39,563 nt of DNA, taken from NCBI GenBank assembly GCA_938028465.1, contig CALJAA010000188.1, positions 1 to 39,563 of the forward strand, given 5' to 3'. A program made the position numbers and the translations under genes. Under the pieces are notes generated by a model. The model saw only the letters and a list, made by a program, of their open reading frames with translations, was not told the origin of the DNA and did no database searches. Within the stretch, counting starts at the first letter, position 1; each line of letters opens with the position of its first letter. The stretch comes from an uncultured Granulosicoccaceae bacterium (GTDB lineage: Bacteria > Pseudomonadota > Gammaproteobacteria > Granulosicoccales > Granulosicoccaceae). Below are positions 8,141 through 18,063 of this stretch, piece after piece.

Positions 8141-9634
8141 CTACAACACCTGCAAATCATCAGTGACTTGTTGTTTACTACTGTCGTTACGCGCCTGTTG
8201 TAACGAATTCAAATAAGCCTGATCAACATCACCCGTTACGTACCTACCATCAAAGCAGCAAGACTCAAATTCGGCTATTGGGTGTTTGTCATAACGAATC
8301 GCTTCGATTAAGTCGGAGAGATCCTGATACACCAACCAATCAGCACCAATTTTTTCTTGTATCTGTTCAACCGTACGATCGTGCGCAATGAGTTCATTAG
8401 CTGCCGGCATATCAATGCCATAGACATTAGGGTGTCGAACGGGAGGCGCAGCTGATGCCATATAAACCTTTTTCGCGCCTGAGTCTCGAGCCATTTCTAC
8501 TATTTGATTAGAGGTGGTTCCACGTACTATCGAATCATCCACCAACAAACAATTTTTGCCTTTGAATTCTAGATCGATGGGGCTGAGCTTTTGTCTAACA
8601 GAATTTTTACGCATCGCCTGCCCAGGCATAATAAAAGTGCGCCCGATATAACGATTTTTGATAAAACCTTCGCGATACTTTACGCCAAGGTGGTACGCCA
8701 CCTCCATCGCAGCTGTTCGACTAGTATCGGGGATAGGTATCACCACATCAATATCGTGATCTGGCCGCTCCCTCAAAATTTTGCGAGCCAAGCGCTCCCC
8801 CATTCGTAAACGCGATTTATGCACTGATATTTTGTCGATGATGCTATCTGGACGTGCCAAATAAACATACTCAAAAATGCACGGTGTTAGTGCGGGTTCA
8901 GAAGCACATTGCTGCGCATGCATTTGACCCGCTACATCAACGTATACAGCCTCTCCTGGCGCTACATCTCGCAATAGGGCAAACCCTAAACCTTGCAAAG
9001 CAACACTTTCAGAAGCGATGGCGTACTCGGTGCCAGCATCAGTATGCCGGACACCAATAACCATCGGCCTAATTCCTAAGGGGTCACGGAAGGCAAATAC
9101 GCCTCTGCCAACCAACATGCCGATAACAGCATAAGCGCCTTTGCAACGGCGATGCACAGCTTCCACCGTAGCAAATAAATCAGCAGGGTTTAGCTGTGTA
9201 TCCGGATTGCGCTCTTGCAGCTCGTGTGCAAATACGTTGAGTAGCACTTCAGAATCAGAGCGTGTATTGATATGCCGCAAGTCAGATTCAAACAATTCGC
9301 GCTTTATTTCTTCGGCGTTAGTTAAATTGCCGTTGTGCGCCATGACTATGCCATACGGTGAATTCACATAAAACGGCTGCGCTTCCGCACTAGCAGATGT
9401 ACCGGCTGTGGGATATCGCGTGTGAGCAATACCCATGTCGCCATTTAAACGGGCCATGTGCTCTGCGTTAAAAACATCGCGCACCAAGCCCGCACCTTTA
9501 CGCAGGATTAGCTTGCCCTCCGAGCTGGTTGCTATACCTGCAGCATCTTGGCCGCGATGTTGAAGCAACGTAAGGCCGTCATAGAGACGATGGCCAACCG
9601 CACTGGATCCAACTATACCGAGTACACCACACAT
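8141..9634 (-). CDS. purF: Amidophosphoribosyltransferase (PurF)
   Basis: 497 aa. It catalyses the first step of purine synthesis, transferring glutamine amide nitrogen to PRPP to give phosphoribosylamine. The N-terminal Ntn-hydrolase glutaminase begins MCGVLGIVG, in which Cys2 becomes the nucleophile after Met removal. Supporting residues are HTRYPT (Arg73), NGNLTN (101-106) and RSDSEV. The C-terminal PRPP-transferase domain has the binding loop [13 protein letters not shown] (363-375) and the flexible [14 protein letters not shown] segment. Length and domain order are standard. It is the last gene of the truA-to-purF run, 11 bases after cvpA. Confidence 0.97.
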   Translation of the reverse strand: MCGVLGIVGSSAVGHRLYDGLTLLQHRGQDAAGIATSSEGKLILRKGAGLVRDVFNAEHMARLNGDMGIAHTRYPTAGTSASAEAQPFYVNSPYGIVMAHNGNLTNAEEIKRELFESDLRHINTRSDSEVLLNVFAHELQERNPDTQLNPADLFATVEAVHRRCKGAYAVIGMLVGRGVFAFRDPLGIRPMVIGVRHTDAGTEYAIASESVALQGLGFALLRDVAPGEAVYVDVAGQMHAQQCASEPALTPCIFEYVYLARPDSIIDKISVHKSRLRMGERLARKILRERPDHDIDVVIPIPDTSRTAAMEVAYHLGVKYREGFIKNRYIGRTFIMPGQAMRKNSVRQKLSPIDLEFKGKNCLLVDDSIVRGTTSNQIVEMARDSGAKKVYMASAAPPVRHPNVYGIDMPAANELIAHDRTVEQIQEKIGADWLVYQDLSDLIEAIRYDKHPIAEFESCCFDGRYVTGDVDQAYLNSLQQARNDSSKQQVTDDLQVL

Positions 9635-9645
9635 GATTAAATTCT

Positions 9646-10143
9646 CTAAGCTTCAAACTCAAAATGTTGAGCAAGCTCTCTCGGCATTCGAGAATGAATC
9701 ATTCGAGCTGCTTCTTGAAAGTATGGCAATGTAAACGATTGCTTCCACCATTTTTCGTGTTTTATTGTTGGAACTAGGTTGGCTGATAAAACCACCAAAG
9801 TGATAATGATTATCCCGCGAGCGAAACCAAAAAACACACCCAAAGTGCGATCTCGGCGACCTCCCACTGACGTGGGCATTGCTTTACGGAGTAACCAGCT
9901 AATCAAACTACCGATCATCATCGTGCCAAGAAACAATACTAAGGCGCTAATGCCCAAACGAGCTTCGGGGCTTTCGATTGTGTCACGCGGCAGCAACGAC
10001 GAAAACCGATTGGTAAATAGCAGTGTAATGCCGATAGCCATAACCCAAGTCGTGACACTAACGGCTTCTTTGTAGAATCCGCGGACAAAACTGACAAGAG
10101 CCGACAATAAAATAACAACCAGGATGGCAATATCTGTTGGCAT
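9646..10143 (-). CDS. cvpA: CvpA family inner-membrane protein
   Basis: 165 aa with four predicted membrane segments: residues about 3-22 ([15 protein letters not shown]), 30-46, 62-85 ([20 protein letters not shown]) and 103-125 ([20 protein letters not shown]). CvpA is named for colicin V production and is found next to purF in many proteobacteria. It affects envelope stability and purF-linked phenotypes, but its biochemical role is not settled. It lies 11 bases before purF and 57 bases after the SPOR gene, in the same conserved order as in Pseudomonas. Confidence 0.92.
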   Translation of the reverse strand: MPTDIAILVVILLSALVSFVRGFYKEAVSVTTWVMAIGITLLFTNRFSSLLPRDTIESPEARLGISALVLFLGTMMIGSLISWLLRKAMPTSVGGRRDRTLGVFFGFARGIIIITLVVLSANLVPTIKHEKWWKQSFTLPYFQEAARMIHSRMPRELAQHFEFEA

Positions 10144-10200
10144 AGCTGCTCCGTTAACGACAACGCCTGTGGCGCATTCTAACAGGCCCTGCAGCCTGTA

Positions 10201-10770
10201 TCAGGGATATGGTGTAACCAATGCCTCTCGGCCAAGCAATCGAACAACATCATCCCGAGTAGTGGCAGCCTGAGTTTGGTTAGTCATGGGCCCCACTCGT
10301 ACTCTAAAGAGCGTTTGGTCATCCGAAATGGTAATAAACGACGGGTGCCCAGCGCGGCGTAGACGATCACGCACCGCAAGCGCGTTTTGTTCATCACCAA
10401 AACTACCTGCCTGAACAACCCAAGCTGATAGCGTGCTGATATTGACCTCTGGGCTGGCTTGGGGTTCAGGCCCTTTAATGTCAGCGGTCTGTTCTTGCGC
10501 AGGATCAAGAGTTGCTTCGAGCATAGGCTCGACGTTCATCACTGTTTTTGTGGGAGCAGCCTCAGGTATGGCGAGTACCTCGCTTTGACCATCCTCACGA
10601 ATCACCCGAGGTGGCTCCTCACGCAAACGCTCTACACGGCGATATTGGCTCTCACTGCCTGCACCATCAAGTAACAAAGGCAGAAAGATCACCGCCAAAG
10701 CAATCAACACAGCAGCACCCCATAGGCGCTGGCGCAACTTGATGGCTTTTTGTTCCTCGAGGGTGTCCAT
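10201..10770 (-). CDS. dedD: DedD-like SPOR-domain protein
   Basis: 189 aa. A short cytosolic N-terminus is followed by one membrane span (about 17-33, LWGAAVLIALAVIFLPLLL), a Pro/Glu-rich periplasmic linker, and a C-terminal SPOR domain (about 110-189: WVVQAGSFGDEQNALAVRDR, then LFRVRVGP). SPOR domains bind denuded glycan strands at the division septum, and DedD assists septal peptidoglycan synthesis. Identification rests on architecture plus position between folC and cvpA, which is the E. coli and Pseudomonas order. It starts 11 bases after folC. Confidence 0.88.
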   Translation of the reverse strand: MDTLEEQKAIKLRQRLWGAAVLIALAVIFLPLLLDGAGSESQYRRVERLREEPPRVIREDGQSEVLAIPEAAPTKTVMNVEPMLEATLDPAQEQTADIKGPEPQASPEVNISTLSAWVVQAGSFGDEQNALAVRDRLRRAGHPSFITISDDQTLFRVRVGPMTNQTQAATTRDDVVRLLGREALVTPYP

Positions 10771-10781
10771 TGTATATAAAA

Positions 10782-12056
10782 TTAATCAGCGGTAACGGGC
10801 TGCACAACAACGTCACTGGTTTGCCAGTATTCCTGCAATGCGGACAACATAAAGAAGGATCCCACTACCACAACAAGCGATTTCATCGAATTGCTAGCAT
10901 CGTGTGTACGCGCATTTGCCATCGCTCTCTGCCAAGCTTCGCTGATGTCACTGCAAGTAGTCACTCGCGCGTGTGGATCCACTACCTTTATTTTAGCTGC
11001 CAAATCGTCAGAAGACAGCGCTCGAGGTTGCGGTAATGCAGTACTGAACCAATTTGTTGCAATTGGCTGCAAGGCTGAGACCACGCCTTCGACGTCTTTA
11101 TCGGCCATTACGCCAAATATCAGCTGTACCGGTGCAGCAGGGAAAACCTCCGCAATCGTATCCACCAGCGCCACTGCAGCGGCTGGGTTATGTGCAACAT
11201 CTAATAAATTGAGCACACCACCTGCGTAGAGCTGTTGAAACCGCCCTGGCAACGCATCACTGGCGAGGGCTTGCCTGATAGCCGCAGCAGACACCGGCAG
11301 TTTGTGTTGCAGCTGCGCGATAGCTTCAAGCGCGCAGGCGGCATTGCGCCTTTGATGGGCACCGGCGAGCTTAACGTTTAGCTCAGGGTGCTCCGGTATC
11401 TGAATCCAGTCCATGGAGGCTTTGTTTGCAAGCTCTTTCATAATGCTTGGCGGGTCAGGCTCACCTACTATGAGCGGTTTGTTCGCACGACCAATGGCAA
11501 CTTTTTCACGCGCTACTGAATCCCGCGTGTCCCCAAGATAGGCTTGGTGATCAAGAGCAATACTGGTGATGATCGCGCAGTCAGCATCCCATAAGTTGGT
11601 CGCATCCAAGCGCCCGCCTAGACCCACTTCTAGAATAACCACATCACATTGTTGCTCACGAAACAACAACATGCCCGCAAGTGTTGTGTATTCAAAATAC
11701 GTTAGCGTTGTACTACCACGGCTTTGCTCTACTTCATGCAACGCCACAACAATTTGTTGGTCAGATGCATCCACACCATTAATTGACATACGCTCGTTAA
11801 AGCGTTCGATATGGGGCGACGTGTAGGTACCGGTTTTGTGCCCAGCATATTGATACGCATGAGTTAGCAGCTTCACCGTCGACCCTTTACCATTGGTGCC
11901 GCCAACCAATATCACTGGCATCACTGCAGGCGTTAAATTCAATCGTCGCGCAACTTCGCTGACACGATCAAGGCCAAGATCTATTTCTGTGGGGTGTAGC
12001 TCTTCGAGCCAAGCAAGCCAATCACTCAGGCTTGCCTTAGGAGATGGAGATTTCAT
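10782..12056 (-). CDS. folC: Bifunctional dihydrofolate synthase / folylpolyglutamate synthase (FolC)
   Basis: 424 aa Mur-ligase family enzyme. It adds glutamate to dihydropteroate to make dihydrofolate and extends the polyglutamate tail of folates. The ATP-binding P-loop is GGTNGKGST (52-60). Family motifs that follow are TYTSPHIERFNERMSING, TYFEYTTLAGMLLF, VILEVGLGGRLDATN and SIALDHQAYLG; LLDVAHNPAA marks the C-terminal domain. Length is standard. It lies between accD (33-base gap) and dedD (11-base gap). Confidence 0.95.
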   Translation of the reverse strand: MKSPSPKASLSDWLAWLEELHPTEIDLGLDRVSEVARRLNLTPAVMPVILVGGTNGKGSTVKLLTHAYQYAGHKTGTYTSPHIERFNERMSINGVDASDQQIVVALHEVEQSRGSTTLTYFEYTTLAGMLLFREQQCDVVILEVGLGGRLDATNLWDADCAIITSIALDHQAYLGDTRDSVAREKVAIGRANKPLIVGEPDPPSIMKELANKASMDWIQIPEHPELNVKLAGAHQRRNAACALEAIAQLQHKLPVSAAAIRQALASDALPGRFQQLYAGGVLNLLDVAHNPAAAVALVDTIAEVFPAAPVQLIFGVMADKDVEGVVSALQPIATNWFSTALPQPRALSSDDLAAKIKVVDPHARVTTCSDISEAWQRAMANARTHDASNSMKSLVVVVGSFFMLSALQEYWQTSDVVVQPVTAD

Positions 12057-12089
12057 GCAATCATTTTGTACTCGGCAAAACTGCCGATA

Positions 12090-13025
12090 TTAATTAGCAG
12101 CTGCCACTTCGATACGTGATGCATCGGGAATTTCAGGTCTGCTAGTTAATTTACTTAATAGTCGTGCGATCTGATCACGCATGTCTCGACGATCAACGAT
12201 CATATCGATGGCTCCGTGTTCGAGTAAAAATTCGCTGCTCTGAAAGCCTTCTGGCAACTGCTCACGTACGGTTTGCTCTATAACGCGCCTGCCGGCAAAA
12301 CCGATTCTTGCACCAGGTTCTGCAATGATGATATCGCCAAGCATTGCAAGGCTTGCCGACACACCACCCATGGTTGGATCTGTTAACACTGAGATATAAG
12401 GTAAGCCACGTTCCGATAACTTAGCGAGCATGGCGCTAGTCTTGCCCATTTGTAGTAAAGAGAACAATGCCTCTTGCATACGCGCGCCACCGCTGGCACT
12501 AAAGCATATAAACGGTATATTTTTTTCTAAGCTCACATCACAGGCGCGTGCAAAACGTTCGCCCACAACCGACCCCATGGAACCTGCCATGAACTTAAAG
12601 TCGAACACCGCGACCACAACTTCCATACCGTGGATATTGCCGTGCATCACCACTAGCGCATCTTTCTCGCCAGAATCCTTAGCCGCCTGTGTGAGACGAT
12701 CTTTATAGCGCTTGGAATCCTTAAACTTTAGAATATCAACAGGCTGCACGGATTCACCAATTTCAGTGCGACCTTCTTTATCAAGTAATCGATCAATACG
12801 CGTGCGTGCACTAACCAGCATGTGGTGGCCGCACTTGATACAAACATCTTGACCACGCTCAACTTCAGCACGATAAAGAACATCTGCACAGGAATCGCAC
12901 TTAACCCATAAGCCTTCGGGCACATTTCCCTTCTCTTCGTTACGAGGGCTAATACGCGATGGAATCAGCTTCTCGAACCAGCTCATTGCTCTCGCGCTAG
13001 TTGGTGGTTTCTTCTCGTCGCTCAT
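12090..13025 (-). CDS. accD: Acetyl-CoA carboxylase carboxyltransferase subunit beta (AccD)
   Basis: 311 aa. With AccA it transfers carboxyl from carboxybiotin to acetyl-CoA, making malonyl-CoA for fatty acid synthesis. An N-terminal four-cysteine zinc ribbon is intact (Cys43, Cys46, Cys62, Cys65 in CDSC and CIKC). The crotonase-like carboxyltransferase core includes [29 protein letters not shown] and [13 protein letters not shown]. Its ATG overlaps the trpF stop as ATGA, so the two are likely translationally coupled. The trpF-accD-folC order is conserved in gammaproteobacteria. Confidence 0.97.
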   Translation of the reverse strand: MSDEKKPPTSARAMSWFEKLIPSRISPRNEEKGNVPEGLWVKCDSCADVLYRAEVERGQDVCIKCGHHMLVSARTRIDRLLDKEGRTEIGESVQPVDILKFKDSKRYKDRLTQAAKDSGEKDALVVMHGNIHGMEVVVAVFDFKFMAGSMGSVVGERFARACDVSLEKNIPFICFSASGGARMQEALFSLLQMGKTSAMLAKLSERGLPYISVLTDPTMGGVSASLAMLGDIIIAEPGARIGFAGRRVIEQTVREQLPEGFQSSEFLLEHGAIDMIVDRRDMRDQIARLLSKLTSRPEIPDASRIEVAAAN

Positions 13026-13681
13026 AATATTTCGCTCGTTTCAATATCGGCCTGCGTAACGGCCGCGATAAATTGTGTAACCAAGTTGTTATCTTTAATG
13101 CCTTTGGATTGCTCAACCGCTGAACTGATATCGACCGCATAAGGTCTCACAGTACGCACCGCATCAGCGACATTCTCGACACCCAACCCACCAGCCAAAA
13201 TCAATGGAACATCACTTTCGTGCGCAAGCTGATTCCAATCGAAGGTTTTACCAGTGCCTCCAAGCGAACCTGGCACATGGCTATCGTACAGGAAGCCCAC
13301 CGCCCTTTTATAGGCTCCCAGAGCCGCCGCATCAGGCATTTGGCCGGCCACACTGGCAGCAGCCCCTACCGCTTTAATATAAGGGCGATTGAAGCTCTCA
13401 CAATAAGCAGATGATTCATTGCCATGAAACTGCGGCACCAATTCTGGCATTAACTGCAGCGTGGCCTGAACATCACGCTCAGGTGCGTCCAGAAACAATC
13501 CTACCCGGGTAACAAACGCAGGCAGTTTCGCACTGATGGTTGCAGCATCCTGAGGGGTAAGGTATCGCTTGCTCGCCTCGACAAATACAAAGCCCAGCGC
13601 ATCTGCACCAGCACTGGCTGCAAACAGGGCGTCATTCAGCCGCGTTATACCGCAAATTTTGATTCGTGTTCGAGCATGCAT
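13022..13681 (-). CDS. trpF: Phosphoribosylanthranilate isomerase (TrpF)
   Basis: 219 aa TIM-barrel enzyme of tryptophan synthesis that isomerises phosphoribosylanthranilate by an Amadori rearrangement. RIKICGIT carries the catalytic Cys10, and [20 protein letters not shown] carries the acid Asp133 and the phosphate-binding glycines. [12 protein letters not shown] and [15 protein letters not shown] are the C-terminal phosphate-binding strands. It is a stand-alone TrpF not fused to TrpC, as in Pseudomonas, and lies 19 bases after truA with a four-base overlap into accD. Confidence 0.96.
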   Translation of the reverse strand: MHARTRIKICGITRLNDALFAASAGADALGFVFVEASKRYLTPQDAATISAKLPAFVTRVGLFLDAPERDVQATLQLMPELVPQFHGNESSAYCESFNRPYIKAVGAAASVAGQMPDAAALGAYKRAVGFLYDSHVPGSLGGTGKTFDWNQLAHESDVPLILAGGLGVENVADAVRTVRPYAVDISSAVEQSKGIKDNNLVTQFIAAVTQADIETSEIL

Positions 13682-13700
13682 TTGCCGACAATAACAGAAA

Positions 13701-14477
13701 TCAGCGAGCCTTATCTATTTGGAAATCTGGGATCGAATATTCGGGTGGATAGGTTGGTTGAATAAAACACAATCCTTGCGGTGGCGCGGTCATGCCAGCC
13801 TGGCGGCGATCGCCTAATTTCAGCAATTCTTCGAGCCATTCAACGGGCTTTTCGTGTTTACCGATTTTGATCAAACAGCCGCTTAAAATACGCACCATAT
13901 TGTGTAAAAAACCATTGGCAACGATATCAATATAAAGCCGCTCGCCATCGCGCTTAACAGAGAACTCACGAATAGTACGCACAGCGTGATTTGCCTGGCA
14001 GTCGGCCGACCTAAAGGCTGAAAAATCGTGCTCACCTACCAATGCAGAAGTGGCGGCATGCATTGCATCAGCGTCCAGTGGCATGTTCACCCAACTTGTG
14101 TGATCTGCGTACAAGCCAGTGCGTGCAGCACGATTAAAAATCGTATAGCGATAACGACGATCGAGCGCCTTAAATCGAGCATGGAATTCAGGATGAGCAA
14201 CCGCTGCCCAGTGAACGGAAACTGCCCGGCTCAGATGTGTGTTAGCTCCAAAGGTCCAGGCACGCAAAGGGCGTTCAACCGCGGTATCAAAATGAACAAT
14301 CTGGGCAAGTGCGTGTACGCCCGTATCGGTTCGACCGGCACACTGGACAACAATCGACTCTTGAGCAATTTCACTTAAAGCTTGTTCAAGCTCAGCCTGC
14401 ACCGAATGACAATGCGGTTGCCGCTGCCATCCACAAAACGGCTGACCGTTATATTCAACTGCCAGAACAATTCGCAT
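13701..14477 (-). CDS. truA: tRNA pseudouridine synthase A (TruA)
   Basis: 258 aa. It makes pseudouridine at positions 38-40 of the tRNA anticodon arm. The catalytic Asp51 sits in CAGRTDTGVHALAQIVHFDT. Other family signatures are VEYNGQPFCGWQRQ at the N-terminus, RRYRYTIFNR, and GFLHNMVRILSGCLIKIG near the C-terminus. Standard length. It is the first gene of the run truA-trpF-accD-folC-dedD-cvpA-purF, just downstream of the strong terminator that follows fimV, so the run needs its own promoter in 14478-14566. No clear consensus promoter was recognised there. Confidence 0.96.
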   Translation of the reverse strand: MRIVLAVEYNGQPFCGWQRQPHCHSVQAELEQALSEIAQESIVVQCAGRTDTGVHALAQIVHFDTAVERPLRAWTFGANTHLSRAVSVHWAAVAHPEFHARFKALDRRYRYTIFNRAARTGLYADHTSWVNMPLDADAMHAATSALVGEHDFSAFRSADCQANHAVRTIREFSVKRDGERLYIDIVANGFLHNMVRILSGCLIKIGKHEKPVEWLEELLKLGDRRQAGMTAPPQGLCFIQPTYPPEYSIPDFQIDKAR

Positions 14478-14566
14478 AGTTTGTCTTTAAGACGTTTATC
14501 AACTAGCGTAGGTTATCACGCAGGAGCGCGCGCTTGATTGCCTACTGATTAGTGGCTAAAAAAATC

Positions 14567-14597
14567 AAAAAAAAACGCTGACCGAAGTCAGCGTTTT
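14567..14597 (-). terminator. Rho-independent terminator of fimV
   Basis: On the minus strand a perfect 11-base-pair stem (arms 14597-14587 and 14582-14572) closes a TTCG tetraloop. It is followed by an unbroken run of nine T residues (complement of 14575-14567). It lies 33 bases after the fimV stop and about 90 bases before truA. This is the clearest intrinsic terminator in the window and separates the fimV transcript from the truA-purF operon. Confidence 0.92.
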
Positions 14598-14630
14598 GTG
14601 TCGAGCTATCGAACGGTGGTTTGGTCGATA

Positions 14631-17600
14631 TTAAGAGATTTTGCGTAGCAGTGTCTCAGCTTCCGATACCTGAGCAGGGTTACCGCTCTTTACAATTTCA
14701 CCCAGTGTACTGCTAGCTGAATCCTTATCACCCATATCGATGTATGCTTTCGCAAGATCCATCATGGTATCCATTTCATCGGCGCCACCAGCACTGGTTA
14801 GTAATTCGTTATCACTAGTGAGATCAGGGATCTCCAAATCAGTCGCTTCAGTACCGTCTAATAAAGCAGTGGTATCAAGCTCCAAATCACCTGACAACTT
14901 ATCCAAATCAAGAGTCAGATCTTCAGCAACCGAACCCAGCTCAGCATTGGTATCGCCGTTAGCAGCCGTTGCGTCACCAATATCAAGTTCATCCAGCGTC
15001 AATGCGCCATCCAAGCCATCATCAGCAATGGTTTTAACATCAGTCTTATCAAAATCAGGAAAATCGATAGTACCGTTATCCGCAGCGACTTCGTTAGCTG
15101 CTTCAGAGAAGTCCCCAGTGGCTTCCAGATCAGCTTCATCAAATGCAAAGCCAGGATCAAGGCTTTCATCCATCAATGCAGTTTCGTCGGTTGTATCAAC
15201 CGTTGCATCGTTACTACTGAAGTCACGATTCACACTACCGGTGGTTGATGATTCACCAGTGGTAAGGAAATCATCACTTTCCATTTTTGGTGCACTTAGA
15301 TCGCCTGTACCCATACGTGTCATGGCTTCACCAGCACCTGCAAACATAGCGTTATCTGGCTGTGATTCGTTACCCATGCTAACTATCGTCGGCCAATGTG
15401 CGTTATCTTCACCAAACTTCTGTTGGAACGCTGCAGCATGTGTGTTGAATGCCTCAATGTTGCCTTGTGCGTGGTAAGTCTGAATTAGCTTCTCAGCATA
15501 CTCCGGATTTTCAGGGTTACGATCAACGGCTTTAGTGAGTAGTTCCTCTGCTTGGCTATGCAGTCCGTAGGCTAGGTACACATCGATTTCAGAGATCGTG
15601 TTATCACCATCCATCTCATCATCAAGCGCATCAGCTGAAGGTACATCAGCAAAAGCGTTTTCTTCTTTTTCGCCATCAAACGCGCTAGCGGCAGCACCAC
15701 CGACGGCGGCTGCAGCGGCTGCAGCACCAGTAGCTACACCGGCACCAGCATCCTTGACTGACTCAGTCACATCAGAAGCAGCACCAGAGGCCTCAGCCGC
15801 TAGAGATTCTGCTTCAGTATCATCAATAAATTCAACTTCGTCAGTAAAATCTAGTCGGTCGTCATTCTTACGCTTCTTCTTAAATAGAAGGCCAACTAAA
15901 CCAAGACCGCACAACGCTAAGATACCCATAATGCCAAGCTTGCCGTATTCACGGAATAGCTTTTGGTACCACGCTTCAGGCGCGGCAGTTGAAGCAAGTG
16001 GATCAACCGCGGCAGTTGCGGTTGCAGCAGCTTCTGTAGTATCACCGACGAGGTCGACTTCACCCAGTGTTTGACCAGCTTCAGTTAGAGCATTAGTGCC
16101 GGCATCCGTCACTGTTTCAGCAGCTCCAGCAACCGTATCGGTCACACCGCTAGCGATACCTTCACCAGCATCACCTAGCTTGGCCGCAGCATCATCTACC
16201 GCAGAGTTAAGTTGCTCAACTGCACCACCCAATTCGGCTTTAGCTTCGTCCACAGCTTCAGCGGTGGTCGCATTTTTCAATTGTTCTTGTAGTTGCGCTA
16301 CTTCATTTTGACGCAGCTTAACTAATGTATTGAGATCCTCACCCGTGCCTTCCAGGCTAGCAACTTGCTCACCTAAATCGTTCGACTCAAGCTTCGTTGA
16401 AGCAAGCTCTTCACGAGTCAGTTGTAGTTGGCGATTAATGTCACTAAGCGCAGCTGTGGCAGTAGCTTCTGCAGATGTAGCGCTAGAGCTACCTGCAACC
16501 GGCTCATCACCCGCTACAATTTTTAGCTCGTTCGTAGCAACGGTTTCCTGTGCAGTAGAAACACTAGATGAAGCGCTTTGGTTTTCACTAGCAGCTTCAG
16601 TGGCGGTATCCGAACCAGTGTTTTCTGTGCTGGTGCTTTCTGTACTGGTGTTTTCAGAACCCGTATTGTCGTTTTGCGCGATTTGCGTAGCATTTTTACT
16701 ACGTACGCTGTCGCGGTATTCACGCCACAGTTGATTCTGTTCGCCCAGTTGAGCAACCGCTTGTGATTGAGACAACTGCCTAGCTTCACTGGCATCAGGA
16801 ATACGAAGTATCGCGCCAGCTTTTACCAAGTTGACGTTATTGTTTATAAACGCGCCTTCATTAGCTTTGAGCAAAGCCATTAGCATCTGCTGTGTAGACA
16901 CACCGCTTACCGCATTGTTCTTTGCAATCTCGCCTAGTGTTTGGCCACGTTGTACTGTGACTTCGCCACCACCATTACTGCCAACAAGCTCTTCAGAGCT
17001 AACAGTAAATTCATCAAGTGTGACTTCTTCACCGCCTAGCTCTTCAAGCGACACCGTTTCCGAACCGCTAAATTCTTCAACGAGGATGACCTCGGTAGCA
17101 GTACCGTCTTGAACAACGAAGTCATTGCTGACTTCTTCAGTACCACCTACCAATTCAACTTCAGGAAAGTCGTAATCGACAGTTGCTGGTTGAAGCTCGG
17201 AAGTAGAGATGGTCTCTAGCGCTTCAGTGTTTGGAGCACCTAGATCCGTCAGGCTAATGACTTCACCATTAGCTGGGATAACACCGTCAAGCGAGATTTC
17301 TTCGCCAAGTGAAACATCCTCGCCTTCAAAGGCGACATCTTCACCTGCAAATGCTTCGCTTAGGTCAACTGTAGTACCAGCAGTATCAATTGTTTCTTCG
17401 GCAGAACCGATAACAACCACTGAAGATTCATCAAATTCTTCAGCAACGGCTAAATTGGTGTTTCGCTCAATTGGCGTTGGGGCCACAATGGCTTGCTCGC
17501 CACGCTCCACCAATACGGGGCTATCGCCAAGTGTGTTGCGTGCTGTTGCGTTGGGGGTCATGAATACTGGCGGATCAAGTAGCACTGTGTATTCACGCAC

Positions 17601-17951
17601 CATGCGGCCCGTTGGCCATTGGACTTCCAGTAAGAAATTCAGGAATGGCTCAACCACAGGCGATGTGCTGCTGATCCGGATGACCGGAGAGGGCCCTTCG
17701 TAATCAACTGTGAATTTAAGGCTTTTCAGTACCTGAGAGCGCTCAATACCGGCTCGATTGAACGCATCAGGAGCTGCTAGAGTGACGAGCATGCCGTCAG
17801 CCTCACCCGGTTGCACCGATGTCAGCCGTATTTGGGCGTTCATTGGTTGGTTCAAAGCCGAGCGCATTTCTATGTCGCCTAAGCCAAGGGCATGAGCCCC
17901 ACTAGACGCTAGTATCAAGCTGACAGCCGCAGCAGTTGCAAGTTTTCGCAC
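14631..17951 (-). CDS. fimV: FimV/HubP family polar peptidoglycan-binding protein
   Basis: 1106 aa, GTG start at 17951. FimV/HubP proteins organise the cell pole and support type IV pilus assembly and twitching. Features in order: signal peptide cut after AHA (about residue 21); conserved N-terminal FimV domain (about 22-130, LGDIEMRSALNQPMNAQI); long acidic Ser/Thr/Glu linker with repeated GED-V, GEEI-L and GEEVTL units (about 180-325); LysM domain (about 329-385, VTVQRGQTLGEIAKNN); Thr/Ser/Asn repeat (about 425-450); coiled coil (about 505-565); Ala-rich segment; one membrane span (about 670-690) before KKKRK; acidic cytosolic part with a TPR-like segment (about 785-860); C-terminal FimV helix motif (MDLAKAYIDMGD). 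Linker sequence diverges freely in this family. Confidence 0.93.
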   Translation of the reverse strand: MRKLATAAAVSLILASSGAHALGLGDIEMRSALNQPMNAQIRLTSVQPGEADGMLVTLAAPDAFNRAGIERSQVLKSLKFTVDYEGPSPVIRISSTSPVVEPFLNFLLEVQWPTGRMVREYTVLLDPPVFMTPNATARNTLGDSPVLVERGEQAIVAPTPIERNTNLAVAEEFDESSVVVIGSAEETIDTAGTTVDLSEAFAGEDVAFEGEDVSLGEEISLDGVIPANGEVISLTDLGAPNTEALETISTSELQPATVDYDFPEVELVGGTEEVSNDFVVQDGTATEVILVEEFSGSETVSLEELGGEEVTLDEFTVSSEELVGSNGGGEVTVQRGQTLGEIAKNNAVSGVSTQQMLMALLKANEGAFINNNVNLVKAGAILRIPDASEARQLSQSQAVAQLGEQNQLWREYRDSVRSKNATQIAQNDNTGSENTSTESTSTENTGSDTATEAASENQSASSSVSTAQETVATNELKIVAGDEPVAGSSSATSAEATATAALSDINRQLQLTREELASTKLESNDLGEQVASLEGTGEDLNTLVKLRQNEVAQLQEQLKNATTAEAVDEAKAELGGAVEQLNSAVDDAAAKLGDAGEGIASGVTDTVAGAAETVTDAGTNALTEAGQTLGEVDLVGDTTEAAATATAAVDPLASTAAPEAWYQKLFREYGKLGIMGILALCGLGLVGLLFKKKRKNDDRLDFTDEVEFIDDTEAESLAAEASGAASDVTESVKDAGAGVATGAAAAAAAVGGAAASAFDGEKEENAFADVPSADALDDEMDGDNTISEIDVYLAYGLHSQAEELLTKAVDRNPENPEYAEKLIQTYHAQGNIEAFNTHAAAFQQKFGEDNAHWPTIVSMGNESQPDNAMFAGAGEAMTRMGTGDLSAPKMESDDFLTTGESSTTGSVNRDFSSNDATVDTTDETALMDESLDPGFAFDEADLEATGDFSEAANEVAADNGTIDFPDFDKTDVKTIADDGLDGALTLDELDIGDATAANGDTNAELGSVAEDLTLDLDKLSGDLELDTTALLDGTEATDLEIPDLTSDNELLTSAGGADEMDTMMDLAKAYIDMGDKDSASSTLGEIVKSGNPAQVSEAETLLRKIS

Positions 17952-18030
17952 TGAATTCTATCCCGCAGTAACGTTGTATTAACCTACCAACCCTGGCAGC
18001 AATCCCAACGTAGTTAACTATTTCAACACT

Positions 18031-18053
18031 ATTGTATAGCTGATTTATACAAT
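18031..18053. repeat. Perfect inverted repeat in the asd-fimV gap
   Basis: ATTGTATA and TATACAAT are exact 8-base arms separated by seven bases (GCTGATT), 11 bases after the asd stop and about 80 bases before the fimV GTG. There is no T-tract, so it is not a standard terminator. The size suits an operator for a dimeric regulator or an AT-rich promoter element for fimV. No regulator is identifiable. Confidence 0.5.
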
Positions 18054-18063
18054 TCTGTTCAGC

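Noticed and set aside
14740-15477. 245-aa open frame on the plus strand opposite fimV
   Set aside because: It is Ser/Ala/Val-rich low-complexity sequence produced by the codon pattern of the acidic fimV repeats; no motif, and fimV on the other strand is certain. The same applies to the frames at 15598-16074, 16330-16734 and 17209-17703.
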